Of a DNA stretch of 64,000 nt, positions 27,574-35,766 are shown piece after piece (position 1 is the stretch's first letter; each line of letters begins with the position of its first letter). This stretch comes from Bradyrhizobium arachidis (GTDB taxonomy: Bacteria; Pseudomonadota; Alphaproteobacteria; Rhizobiales; Xanthobacteraceae), in the NCBI RefSeq assembly GCF_015291705.1, contig NZ_CP030050.1, forward strand, positions 3,782,001 to 3,846,000, given 5' to 3'. The notes under the pieces were generated by a model. That model had not been told where the DNA came from. It searched no databases and saw only the letters and a list, made by a program, of their open reading frames with translations. A program made the translations under genes and the position numbers.

Positions 27574-27893
27574 GCGCCGGTCTCTTTGATGGGATAATCG
27601 ACCTGGAAGCGTCCGATCCGCAAGTCGCCCAGTGCCTCGCGGACGCGCAGGTGCTCCGGGTGGTTGGCATAGGCGCTGAGCGCCGCCTGGTTGGTGAACT
27701 CCGAGAACAGCACCACGTCGCAGGCGTAGTCGACCGCGCTGACGTCCATGCCGACCTCGATGTGGGTGAGGCCGTCGATCCGGCCCTTGAGGCCCTCGAA
27801 CAGGGTCTTGACCTTCAGCCGGGCGGCGGACCGCTCTTCGGGGGTCTCCCCGCGCAGCCGCCACATCACGATGTGCCTGATCGGGCCCGACAT
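27570..27893 (-). CDS. Dabb (stress-responsive A/B barrel) family protein
   Basis: A 107-residue dimeric alpha/beta-barrel protein starting MSGPIRHIVMWRLRG, the typical Dabb opening with its conserved histidine. GAGGA about nine bases upstream supports the start at 27893. It is the first gene of the long minus-strand operon and is translationally coupled to maleylacetate reductase. Dabb proteins include several small accessory enzymes and proteins of unknown role. Here it may bind or tautomerise a ring-fission product, but nothing in the sequence proves a catalytic function. Confidence 0.85.
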   Translation of the reverse strand: MSGPIRHIVMWRLRGETPEERSAARLKVKTLFEGLKGRIDGLTHIEVGMDVSAVDYACDVVLFSEFTNQAALSAYANHPEHLRVREALGDLRIGRFQVDYPIKETGA

Positions 27894-27950
27894 TTCCTGA
27901 TTTCCTCGCCTGCCATTGTGTGTTGTTGGAGTCATTTTGCCTTGCAGAAA

Positions 27951-27996
27951 GCGGAAATAAAGGCCAATCTTCGTAAGTCTCTTTTCCTCTTTCCGC
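27951..27996. promoter_or_regulatory. Divergent promoter region with an inverted repeat between the Dabb operon and LysR
   Basis: GCGGAAA (27951-27957) and TTTCCGC (27990-27996) are perfect inverted arms inside the 107-base divergent gap. Such a gap normally holds the LysR operator and both promoters. The arms are far apart (32 bases), so they could be two half-sites, or chance. Confidence 0.35.
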
Positions 27997-28000
27997 AAAA

Positions 28001-28924
28001 ATGGACCGGCTGCTCCAACTCGAAGTCTTCTCCAAAACCGCCGAGCTCGGCAGCCTGTCCAAGGCCGCCGAAATACTGCGGATGTCGAACGCGGCCGCCA
28101 GCCGTCATCTCAGTGCGCTGGAGGAGCGGCTTGCGGTCCGCCTGATCGAGCGCAACACCCGCCGGCAATGGCTCACCGAAGCAGGGCAGGAGCTGCTGCA
28201 GCGCTGCAGCACGCTGCTCAACGAGCTCGCCGAAGCCGAGGACGCCGTTTCCGACCGCGCGCTGTCGCCGAAGGGCATGCTGCGCGTGACGTCTTCGCTG
28301 TCCTTCGCGATGATCTATCTCGCGCCGATGCTGCCGGCCTTCCGCGCGCTCTATCCCGATCTCAGCGTGCAGATCATCAGCGCAAACCGCTATCTGGATT
28401 TCATCGAGGCGGGCATCGATGTGGCGATCCGCACAAGGGAGCATGAGCCGGATTCCAACATCGTCGTCCGCCGCATCGGCCAGATGCACCGCGTGCTGGC
28501 GGCGGCTCCCTCATATCTGGAGAAGCACGGCCGGCCGGAGCATCCGGCCGATCTCGCCCGCCACAACATGCTGATCTACAACCTCGCCAACGATCCTTAT
28601 TCGCTGCGGCTGAGCAAGGGCAACACGACGCAGACGGTGCGGATCGCGCCGACGCTCGACAGCAATGATGGCCAGATCATCTGCGGCGCGGCGCGCGCGG
28701 GGCTCGGCATCCTGATCCAGCCGCTCTACATCGTGCAGAGCGACATCGCGGCCGGCCGGCTGGTGCCCGTCCTGAGGGGCTGGGAGCTGCCGCTGCTCAC
28801 CATGAACATCGCCTATCAGAACCGCGTCAGGCTGCCGGCCAAGATCAGGGTCTTTTCCGACTTCCTCGTCAGCCACATCCGCGAGCATTCGGAGCCCGGG
28901 ATCTGGATCGACGCGACCAAGTGA
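28001..28924 (+). CDS. LysR-family transcriptional regulator
   Basis: A 307-residue regulator. The N-terminal winged helix-turn-helix reads LGSLSKAAEILRMSNAAASR (about residues 15-34), followed by the effector-binding domain (about 90-295) of the periplasmic-binding fold. It is divergent from the hydroxyquinol-type operon, the classical arrangement for a LysR activator responding to a pathway intermediate. It is also only 13 bases upstream of the xylulokinase gene and could be co-transcribed with it, so the two catabolic blocks may be linked. No ribosome site is evident; TTTCCGC of the inverted repeat lies directly before the ATG. Confidence 0.92.
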   Translation: MDRLLQLEVFSKTAELGSLSKAAEILRMSNAAASRHLSALEERLAVRLIERNTRRQWLTEAGQELLQRCSTLLNELAEAEDAVSDRALSPKGMLRVTSSLSFAMIYLAPMLPAFRALYPDLSVQIISANRYLDFIEAGIDVAIRTREHEPDSNIVVRRIGQMHRVLAAAPSYLEKHGRPEHPADLARHNMLIYNLANDPYSLRLSKGNTTQTVRIAPTLDSNDGQIICGAARAGLGILIQPLYIVQSDIAAGRLVPVLRGWELPLLTMNIAYQNRVRLPAKIRVFSDFLVSHIREHSEPGIWIDATK

Positions 28925-28937
28925 GCGGAGAGCATCC

Positions 28938-30383
28938 ATGTATCTCGGCATCGATCTCGGGACCTCCGCGGTCAAGACCGTTCTCGTCGACGATGCCCAG
29001 CGCGTGATCGCAAGCGAGAGCCGGCCGCTTGCGACGGCCTCGCCGCAGCCAGGCTATTGTGAGCAGGACCCCGCGCAGTGGATCGATGCGACCTTCGCCA
29101 CGCTGGACGCCCTGAAGGCGAGCCATGCCGGCGCGCTCGCGGCGGTCGAAGGCATCGGACTATCAGGCCAGATGCATGGCGCCACGCTGCTCGATGCGGG
29201 CGGAAAGCCGCTGCGGCCCTGCATCCTCTGGAACGACGGACGCGCGGCCGCGGAGTGTCGCATTCTGGAACGACGCTGGCCCGCCTTGCGTGTGACGACG
29301 GGCAACAAGGCGATGCCGGGCTTCACCGCACCGAAGCTGCTGTGGATTGCGACGCACGAGCCTGAAACATTCGCGGCGACCAAGCTCGTTCTGATGCCAA
29401 AGGCCTATTTGCGCCTGGTGCTGTCAGGCGAGGCCGTCGAGGACGTCTCGGACGCATCGGGATCGTTGTGGCTCGACGCCGCGCGCCGGGACTGGTCGGA
29501 CGCCGCACTGGCCGCCACGGGCCTGTCACGTAGTCACATGCCGCGCCTGGTCGAGGGATGCGCGCCTGCATCGACGCTGCGCAGCGAGCTCGCGCAACGT
29601 TGGGGCATGCGCAGGCAGCCGGTGATCGCGGGCGGTGCCGGCGACAATCCGGCGGGCGCCGTCGGCATCGGCGCGATCCGGCCGGGAACCGCCTTCGTGT
29701 CGTTGGGAACTTCGGGGGCCCTGCTGGCGCCGACCAGCGCGATCGCCGCCAACCCGGATCGCGCGGTGCATACATTCTGTCACGCCGTTCCCGGCATGTG
29801 GATTCAGGCCGGTGCGATTCTCTCGGCCGCCTCCTGCCTGGCCTGGGCCGCGCGCCTGTTCGGCGCCAGCGAGGCCGAGTTGCTGGCGCCGCTCGGATCG
29901 CACCCGCGGGCGCCGTCGCCGGTGAGCTTCTTGCCTTATCTCGCCGGCGAGCGGACGCCGCACGACGATCCCTTCGTGCGCGGCATGCTCGATGGCTTGA
30001 GCCATGGCACCGATCGCGGGGCGATCGTGCAGGCCGTGCTCGAAGGCGTTGCCTTCGCGCTCGCCGATTGCCGCGACGTGCTCGCCGAAGCCGGCATCGC
30101 GATTGCGGAGGCCGATGCCATCGGCGGTGGTTCGCGATCCCCGTTCTGGCTCTCGGTGCTGGCGAACGTGCTGAATGTTCCGGTCCATCGTTTTGCCGGA
30201 GGTGAAACCGGCGCGGCGTTCGGTGCGGCGAGATTGGGGCGGCTTGCTGTCACCGGTGAGGCGGTCGCCGCCGTATGCACGCGACCGCAGCGCGTCGAGA
30301 CGTTTGAACCCGACGCAAAGCTGGTCGATGCCTATGCCGAGCGGCTTCCCGCCTGGCGCGAACTGTATCGGCCGCGCCACTAG
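28938..30383 (+). CDS. xylB: Xylulokinase (FGGY carbohydrate kinase)
   Basis: A 481-residue FGGY kinase of the length usual for XylB. The first ATPase motif is YLGIDLGTSAVKTVLVD, the xylulokinase-typical GLSGQMHGATLLD follows near residue 75, and LPYLAGERTPHDDP lies near 335. It should phosphorylate D-xylulose (or a related ketopentose) to feed the pentose-phosphate pathway. The gene heads a block with a ribose-type ABC importer, separated by 130 bases. No xylose isomerase or polyol dehydrogenase is in view, so the imported substrate might be xylulose, a pentitol or a related sugar processed by enzymes encoded elsewhere. Confidence 0.88.
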   Translation: MYLGIDLGTSAVKTVLVDDAQRVIASESRPLATASPQPGYCEQDPAQWIDATFATLDALKASHAGALAAVEGIGLSGQMHGATLLDAGGKPLRPCILWNDGRAAAECRILERRWPALRVTTGNKAMPGFTAPKLLWIATHEPETFAATKLVLMPKAYLRLVLSGEAVEDVSDASGSLWLDAARRDWSDAALAATGLSRSHMPRLVEGCAPASTLRSELAQRWGMRRQPVIAGGAGDNPAGAVGIGAIRPGTAFVSLGTSGALLAPTSAIAANPDRAVHTFCHAVPGMWIQAGAILSAASCLAWAARLFGASEAELLAPLGSHPRAPSPVSFLPYLAGERTPHDDPFVRGMLDGLSHGTDRGAIVQAVLEGVAFALADCRDVLAEAGIAIAEADAIGGGSRSPFWLSVLANVLNVPVHRFAGGETGAAFGAARLGRLAVTGEAVAAVCTRPQRVETFEPDAKLVDAYAERLPAWRELYRPRH

Positions 30384-30513
30384 CGCCGCTTCGATGTTGC
30401 CTTCCCGTGTGTTCGGTATTGCCCTGCGCCGCGGCCTTTTGTTTAATACGTGAACCGCGCTGAGAAACCAATTGAGACGCGGGTAGGAAACGCATTGTGC
30501 GTCGGGAGGCACG

Positions 30514-32037
30514 ATGGACGATCCGATCCTCGAGATGCGCGGGGTCTCGAAATCCTTCTTCGGCATCAAGGCGCTGCGTGCCGTCGATCTCACCGTCTAT
30601 GCCGGCGAAATCCATGCTTTGATGGGAGAGAACGGCGCCGGCAAGTCGACGCTGATGAAGATCCTGTCCGGCGCATACCGGCCCGATCCGGGCGGCGAAA
30701 TCCGCATCGAAGGACGCACCGCTCGGATCGAAGGTCCGCTCGGCGGCCGTGCGGCGGGCATCTCCATCATCTATCAGGAACTGTCACTGGCTCCCAATCT
30801 CAGCGTTGCCGAGAATATCTATCTGGGGCGGGAGCTATCGCATGCAGGCTTGCTGGCCCGCGGCGAGATGCGTGAGGGCGTCGGGCCGATCCTGAAGCGG
30901 CTGGGCGCGGACTTCCTGCCATCGACACTGGTGGCGCACCTGTCGATGGGCCAGCGGCAATTGGTCGAGATCGCCCGGGCGCTGCACGCCAGATCAAAGA
31001 TCCTGATCATGGATGAGCCAACCACCTCGTTGTCGGCCGCCGAAAGCGAGCGGCTGTTCGCGCTGATCCGCCAGCTACGCTCCGAAGGGCTCGCCATCAT
31101 CTACATCTCGCATCGCATGGACGAGGTCTACGCGCTCGGCGACCGCGTCACCGTGCTGCGCGACGGCCGGCTGGTCGGCTCGCTCGACAAGCAGGACATC
31201 CGCGCCGACACCATCGTCCGGATGATGGTCGGGCGCGATGTCTCCTCATTCTACAAGAAGGAGCACGATGCCGAAGCGGGACGCGGACATCCGGTGCTCG
31301 CGGCGATCGACATGGCTGACGGACGCCGCGTCAAGGGCTGCTCGCTCACCGTGCATGCAGGCGAGGTGGTGGGGCTCGCCGGCCTGATCGGCGCCGGCCG
31401 CACCGAACTTGCGCATCTCATCATCGGCGCGGCGCCCAGGACTGCGGGCCGCCTCGAGCTCGAGGGACGCCCGGTCGACATCCGCACGCCGGGCGAGGCG
31501 CTCGAGGCGGGCGTCGCTTACCTGACGGAAGACAGGAAGGCGCTCGGCCTGTTTCTCGACATGTCGTGCCTTGACAATATCAATCTCGCCGTGCTCGGGC
31601 GCGATGCCAAGCTCGGCTGCGTCCTGGATCGCGACAAGGCGCGCGAGCGCGCCGAGCGGGCCTTCGCAGGGCTCAGCATCCGCGCCGCCAATGTCGGCGT
31701 CGCCGCAGGTGGCCTGTCCGGTGGCAACCAGCAGAAGGTGCTGCTATCGCGGCTTCTCGCCATTGCGCCGAAGGTCCTGATCCTCGATGAGCCGACGCGC
31801 GGCGTCGACGTCGGCGCCAAGTCGGAGATCTATTCGATCATCGACAATCTGGCCAAGGCCGGCACCGCGATCCTCGTCATCTCGTCCGATCTGCCCGAGA
31901 TCATCGGCATCTGCGACCGCGTCGTCGTGATGCGTGCCGGGCACATCGCCGGGGAGGTCACGCGCGGCCCGAATTCGCCACTGACGCAGGAAGACATCAT
32001 GGCGCTTGCCACGGGGATGGAGCATCTCGATGCCTGA
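30514..32037 (+). CDS. Sugar ABC transporter ATP-binding protein with two ATPase domains
   Basis: A 507-residue tandem ATPase of the RbsA/XylG family. Walker A of the first half is [12 protein letters not shown] and its signature [12 protein letters not shown] deviates from LSGG, as in several family members. The second half has the degenerate P-loop [12 protein letters not shown] and an intact LSGGNQQKV plus [19 protein letters not shown] six bases before the ATG is a strong ribosome site. The 3' end overlaps the permease gene by 8 bp. Confidence 0.94.
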   Translation: MDDPILEMRGVSKSFFGIKALRAVDLTVYAGEIHALMGENGAGKSTLMKILSGAYRPDPGGEIRIEGRTARIEGPLGGRAAGISIIYQELSLAPNLSVAENIYLGRELSHAGLLARGEMREGVGPILKRLGADFLPSTLVAHLSMGQRQLVEIARALHARSKILIMDEPTTSLSAAESERLFALIRQLRSEGLAIIYISHRMDEVYALGDRVTVLRDGRLVGSLDKQDIRADTIVRMMVGRDVSSFYKKEHDAEAGRGHPVLAAIDMADGRRVKGCSLTVHAGEVVGLAGLIGAGRTELAHLIIGAAPRTAGRLELEGRPVDIRTPGEALEAGVAYLTEDRKALGLFLDMSCLDNINLAVLGRDAKLGCVLDRDKARERAERAFAGLSIRAANVGVAAGGLSGGNQQKVLLSRLLAIAPKVLILDEPTRGVDVGAKSEIYSIIDNLAKAGTAILVISSDLPEIIGICDRVVVMRAGHIAGEVTRGPNSPLTQEDIMALATGMEHLDA

Positions 32038-33070
32038 CAATGGTGCTTCGAAGGCCAGTCCCGCCCCGACGACGACCAACGGTGCCGCGGCAGAGACAAG
32101 GCGTCAACGGGTGAGGATGCTGATCAGCGCGCTCGGCATGCTGCCGGTGCTGCTGATTCTTTGCATCGGCTTCCACATGCTGTCCGAGGGCCGCTTCTTC
32201 ACCGGACAAAATCTCGGCATCGTGCTGCAGCAGGCCGCGGTGAACACCGTGCTCGCCGCAGGCATGACCTTCGTCATCCTCACCGGCGGCATCGACCTGT
32301 CGGTCGGCTCGATCCTGGCGGCCTCCGCGATGGCGGGGTTGACGCTCTCCAAGCTGCCGGAGCTCGGCATGCTGTGGCTGCCGGCCGCGCTCGTCACCGG
32401 CCTTGGCTTCGGCCTCGTCAACGGCGCGCTGATTGCGCTCCTGCGCCTGCCGCCGTTCATCGTCACGCTCGGCTCGCTCACCGCCGTGCGCGGTCTGGCG
32501 CGACTACTCGGCGCCGACACCACCGTGTTCAATCCCTCGATTCCCTATGCGTTCATCGGCAACGGCTCGCTGACGCTGGTTCCCGGCGTCGCGTCGATCC
32601 CGTGGCTCTCGGTGATCGCCTTGCTCGTCATCCTCGTCTCCTGGCTGGTATTGCGCCGGACCGTGCTCGGCGTGCACATCTATGCGGTGGGCGGCAATGA
32701 AAGCGCGGCGCGGCTTGCCGGCATCAAGGTCTGGGCCGTGCTGATTTTCGTCTACGGCGTCTCGGGACTGTTCGCGGGGCTCGGCGGCGCCATGCAGGCG
32801 GCGCGCCTCTATGCAGCCAACGGTCTGCAGCTCGGCCAGTCCTACGAGCTCGATGCGATCACCGCCGTGATCCTCGGCGGCACCTCGTTCGTCGGCGGCA
32901 TCGGCTCGATCTGGGGCACGCTGGTCGGCGCGCTGATCATCGCGGTGCTGTCGAACGGCCTGATCCTGATCGGTGTCTCCGACATCTGGCAATATGTGAT
33001 CAAGGGCCTCGTCATCATCGGTGCCGTGGCGCTCGACCGCTACCGCCTGCAAGGGTCGGCCAGAACGTGA
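32030..33070 (+). CDS. Ribose-type ABC transporter permease
   Basis: A 346-residue RbsC-family permease. The ATG at 32030 lies inside the end of the ATPase gene with GGAG upstream and is preferred to an in-frame codon at 32006. It has a 30-residue cytoplasmic tail, about ten membrane spans, the signature [18 protein letters not shown] and the ATPase-contact segment [20 protein letters not shown] single permease here implies a homodimeric channel, unlike the two-permease system at 18407-20331. Confidence 0.93.
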   Translation: MPDNGASKASPAPTTTNGAAAETRRQRVRMLISALGMLPVLLILCIGFHMLSEGRFFTGQNLGIVLQQAAVNTVLAAGMTFVILTGGIDLSVGSILAASAMAGLTLSKLPELGMLWLPAALVTGLGFGLVNGALIALLRLPPFIVTLGSLTAVRGLARLLGADTTVFNPSIPYAFIGNGSLTLVPGVASIPWLSVIALLVILVSWLVLRRTVLGVHIYAVGGNESAARLAGIKVWAVLIFVYGVSGLFAGLGGAMQAARLYAANGLQLGQSYELDAITAVILGGTSFVGGIGSIWGTLVGALIIAVLSNGLILIGVSDIWQYVIKGLVIIGAVALDRYRLQGSART

Positions 33071-33136
33071 TGCGATGTTCCGTTGCGGCAACTGGTCTGC
33101 CGTGCCGGGGATGAAGACAGACCAGGGAGGAAGCCA

Positions 33137-34084
33137 ATGTTGAAGACGATCATGCTCGCCGGCGCTGCCATGGCGCTCGCTCTAAGCACCGCGCCGTCCC
33201 TCGCCAAGGAGCTCAAGTCGATCGGTGTCTCGCTGGGATCGATGGGCAACCCGTTCTTCGTCGCGCTGTCGAAGGGCGCCGAGTTCGAGGCGAAGAAGAC
33301 CAATCCCAATGTGAAGATCACGACAGTCGGCTTCGAATACGATCTCGGCAAGCAGGTCACCCAGATCGACAATTTCATCGCCGCTGGCGTCGACCTGATC
33401 CTGCTCAACCCCGGCGATCCCAAGGCGATCGGCCCGGCGATCAAGAAGGCGCAGGCGGCGGGCATCGTCGTCGTCGCGGTCGACACCGCGGCCGAAGGCG
33501 CCGATGCCACCGTGACGACCAACAACGTGCAGGCTGGCGAGATTTCCTGCCAGTACATCGTCGACAAGCTGGGCGGCAAAGGCGACGTCGTCATCGAGAA
33601 CGGGCCGCAGGTCTCCGCCGTGATCGACCGCGTCGTCGGCTGCAAGAACGTCCTGTCGAAGAATCCCGGCATCAAGGTGCTATCCAGCGACCAGGACGGC
33701 AAGGGCTCGCGCGAAGGCGGTCTCAACGTGGCGCAGGGCTATCTGACGCGCTTCCCCAAGATCGACGCCATCTTCGCCATCAACGATCCGCAGGCGATCG
33801 GCACCGACCTTGCGGCGCGCCAGCAGAACCGCAGCGGCATCATCATCACTGCGGTCGACGGCGCGCCCGACATCGAGGCCGCGCTGAAGGATCCGCAGTC
33901 GCCGCAGGTCCAGGCCTCGGCTTCGCAGGACCCGTTCTTCATGGCGCGGCGGGCCGTGCAGGTCGGCGTCGGCATTCTCAACGGCCAGAAGCCGGCCTCC
34001 ACCGTCGAGCTCCTGCCGTCCAAGCTCGTGACCAGGGACAACGTCGCGGAGTACAAGGGCTGGACCTCGGATCGCTCGCAGTAA
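33137..34084 (+). CDS. ABC transporter substrate-binding protein, sugar (PBP1) type
   Basis: A 315-residue periplasmic protein with a short Sec signal (cleavage near PSLAKE). The mature part opens with SIGVSLGSMGNPFFVALSKG and has the ligand-pocket segments VAVDTAAEGADATVTTNN and AINDPQAIGTDLA. GGGAGG at 33125-33130 fixes the ATG at 33137. It ends the xylulokinase importer block; its position after the permease is common for these operons. The ligand is probably a pentose or pentitol, judged by the kinase. Confidence 0.92.
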   Translation: MLKTIMLAGAAMALALSTAPSLAKELKSIGVSLGSMGNPFFVALSKGAEFEAKKTNPNVKITTVGFEYDLGKQVTQIDNFIAAGVDLILLNPGDPKAIGPAIKKAQAAGIVVVAVDTAAEGADATVTTNNVQAGEISCQYIVDKLGGKGDVVIENGPQVSAVIDRVVGCKNVLSKNPGIKVLSSDQDGKGSREGGLNVAQGYLTRFPKIDAIFAINDPQAIGTDLAARQQNRSGIIITAVDGAPDIEAALKDPQSPQVQASASQDPFFMARRAVQVGVGILNGQKPASTVELLPSKLVTRDNVAEYKGWTSDRSQ

Positions 34085-34123
34085 AGCGACGTTCCTCCCG
34101 GGAAGGCCGAGCAAGAGAAGACA

Positions 34124-34147
34124 GGCGGTGTTTTGATCGACACCGCC
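34124..34147 (+). terminator. Hairpin after the sugar importer block, possible terminator
   Basis: GGCGGTGT (34124-34131) pairs perfectly with ACACCGCC (34140-34147) around an 8-base loop, 40 bases after the binding-protein stop. No T-run follows, so termination strength is uncertain. Confidence 0.45.
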
Positions 34148-34289
34148 CGCGGGCTCACCGTTGTGTTAGCCTTGCACGATCTCGATCGGTCGGTTCGGAA
34201 GCAGATTCGGTGAAAGCCAGGACATCCGGCGCCGCGTGGCGGCATGCCAATATCGGGCGCTCGGGTAGGCGAGCGACGCTGCGTGACTG

Positions 34290-34441
34290 GCGAGCTGACC
34301 CGGATTCAATCTGCGAAGACGCCAACCGATGCCGCCGATGTCGACCATGCTTTCAGCGAAGCGCTGGCCTCGAACGGCCCCGCGCTGGTCGAGATCGCGG
34401 TCGACGAAGCTCCGGCGGACCTGTTCAGCCATCCGCGCTAG
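34290..34441 (+). pseudogene. Remnant of the C-terminus of a thiamine-diphosphate-dependent enzyme
   Basis: About 50 residues (ELTRIQSAKTPTDAADVDHA, then FSEALASNGPALVEIAVDEA, ending ADLFSHPR and a stop) resemble the extreme C-terminus of acetolactate synthase or benzoylformate decarboxylase-like enzymes. The ALASNGPALVEIAVD segment is the most characteristic. There is no start, no upstream TPP-binding GDG domain, and the adjoining 200 bases are not coding in this frame. The gene is therefore a decayed fragment, left by deletion or rearrangement between the sugar importer and the exporter gene. It overlaps the end of the convergent MFS gene by 17 bases. Confidence 0.6.
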
Positions 34442-35681
34442 CGGATGCTTTTCTGCCGCTGGACCGCCGCGACGAGGCGACGGCAAATCGCAAGTAGAGC
34501 GCCAGCGCGAGCAGCGAAGTGGCGGCCATGACGGCTGCCATCGAGAGCGCCGTGCGCCCGTCGAAGAGCAGCGCGACCATGCCGCTGGCGATCGCGCCGG
34601 ATGTCAGTTGAACGCAGCCGGCCGCAGCACTGACCGCGCCGGCGATATCGGGCAACGGCTGCATCGTCGCATTCATGAGGTTCGGCATGCTGAGCCCGAA
34701 GGCCAGCGCCACCGCGATCAGCAGCGCGGCGACGAAGGCAGGCGGGCTCCAGCCGGCGAGCGTCGTCACGAGCATCGTGCTCGCGGCAGCAGACAGCAGC
34801 ACGAGACCGACCGTCAGCACGTTCGCCGGCGCGACGCCACGTCGGCCGAGCTGGCTGTCGAGGAACGCGCCGCACATCACCGCTGCCGAGCAGGCACTGA
34901 AGATCATGCCGTACTGCCTCGGCTGCAAGCCGACCACGCCGATGAAGTAAAGCGAAGAGCCCGTGACATAGGCAAATACGGTGGAGCCGGCGGCCGCGCC
35001 GACCAGAATGAAGACGATCGAAACCGGATGCGTGATGATCCGCAGATAGTCATTGACGACCGCCGACGCCGCGAGGCGGCGGTCGGCACCGGTCCTGGCG
35101 CTCTTCCTGGCGCTTTCGCCCAGTCCCCACAGCACGGCGAATATCAGCACGACGCCAGCCGCAGCCTGACATGCATAGATCAGACGCCATCCGCCGACCG
35201 TGAGCAACGCGGCACCCGCGCTCGGTGCGATCACGGTGACCACATTGATGGCGATCATGACGCTGGCGATCTTCGCGCGTCCGGACGCTTCGTCGAACAG
35301 GTCGCGGATGATCGCGAAGGTCGTGGCCGTGCTCGCCGCGCCCACGCCCTGGACCGCGCGGCAGATCAGCAGCATCGGCAGCGACTGCGCCGCCGCGCAG
35401 GCGAGGCTTGCGAGCACGAACAGCGCGAGGCCGAACAGGACGACGGGCTTGCGTCCGACCCGGTCGGAGATTGGTCCGTAGAGGAGCGGTGCGATCGCAA
35501 GGCTCAGCATGAAGGCACTCATCGTCAGGCCGACATGCGACGGGCTCGCGCCCAGTGCGGCGCCGGTCGCGGCGAGCGCTGGAAGGTTGATGTCGATGCC
35601 GGAATAGGGCACGGCCGCGAGGAAGCCGAGCAGAACCGTAAAGGCGGCGGAGGCGGGCTGGATCTTCATGGCCGTTCGCAT
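34425..35681 (-). CDS. MFS exporter, Bcr/CflA drug-resistance type
   Basis: A 418-residue membrane protein with about 12 spans. It has the MFS loop motif LLYGPISDRVGRKPVVLFG near residue 65-80 and the exporter-type segment CRAVQGVGAASTATTFAIIRDLFD in TM4-5, typical of Bcr/CflA proton-driven effluxers of toxic small molecules. Two starts are possible, 35681 and 35669; neither has a clear ribosome site. It lies 85 bases after a macrolide-type glycosyltransferase gene in the same orientation, so the pair may glycosylate and expel a common compound. Confidence 0.88.
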   Translation of the reverse strand: MRTAMKIQPASAAFTVLLGFLAAVPYSGIDINLPALAATGAALGASPSHVGLTMSAFMLSLAIAPLLYGPISDRVGRKPVVLFGLALFVLASLACAAAQSLPMLLICRAVQGVGAASTATTFAIIRDLFDEASGRAKIASVMIAINVVTVIAPSAGAALLTVGGWRLIYACQAAAGVVLIFAVLWGLGESARKSARTGADRRLAASAVVNDYLRIITHPVSIVFILVGAAAGSTVFAYVTGSSLYFIGVVGLQPRQYGMIFSACSAAVMCGAFLDSQLGRRGVAPANVLTVGLVLLSAAASTMLVTTLAGWSPPAFVAALLIAVALAFGLSMPNLMNATMQPLPDIAGAVSAAAGCVQLTSGAIASGMVALLFDGRTALSMAAVMAATSLLALALYLRFAVASSRRSSGRKASASADG

Positions 35682-35693
35682 GCGATGGAGTGT

Positions 35694-35727
35694 GGGAAGG
35701 AGGGGAGGGGACGATCCCCTCCTTCCC
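35694..35727 (-). repeat. Strong 12-bp-stem hairpin between glycosyltransferase and exporter genes
   Basis: GGGAAGGAGGGG (35694-35705) is perfectly complementary to CCCCTCCTTCCC (35716-35727), with a 10-base loop. On the minus strand it follows the glycosyltransferase stop by 39 bases and precedes the exporter start by 12. No T-run follows, so it may be a processing, stability or attenuation structure in a shared transcript rather than a true terminator. It would also hide any ribosome site for the 35681 start. Confidence 0.6.
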
Positions 35728-35766
35728 GCAGGCGGAGGTCGGGAGGTCAGGTGACGTCAGCGCGCG

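Noticed and set aside
34166..34486. A minus-strand frame ending PNRPIEIVQG in the same interval as the TPP-enzyme remnant
   Set aside because: The ending looked gene-like, but the rest is antisense to the remnant and overlaps the exporter gene. No family could be named.
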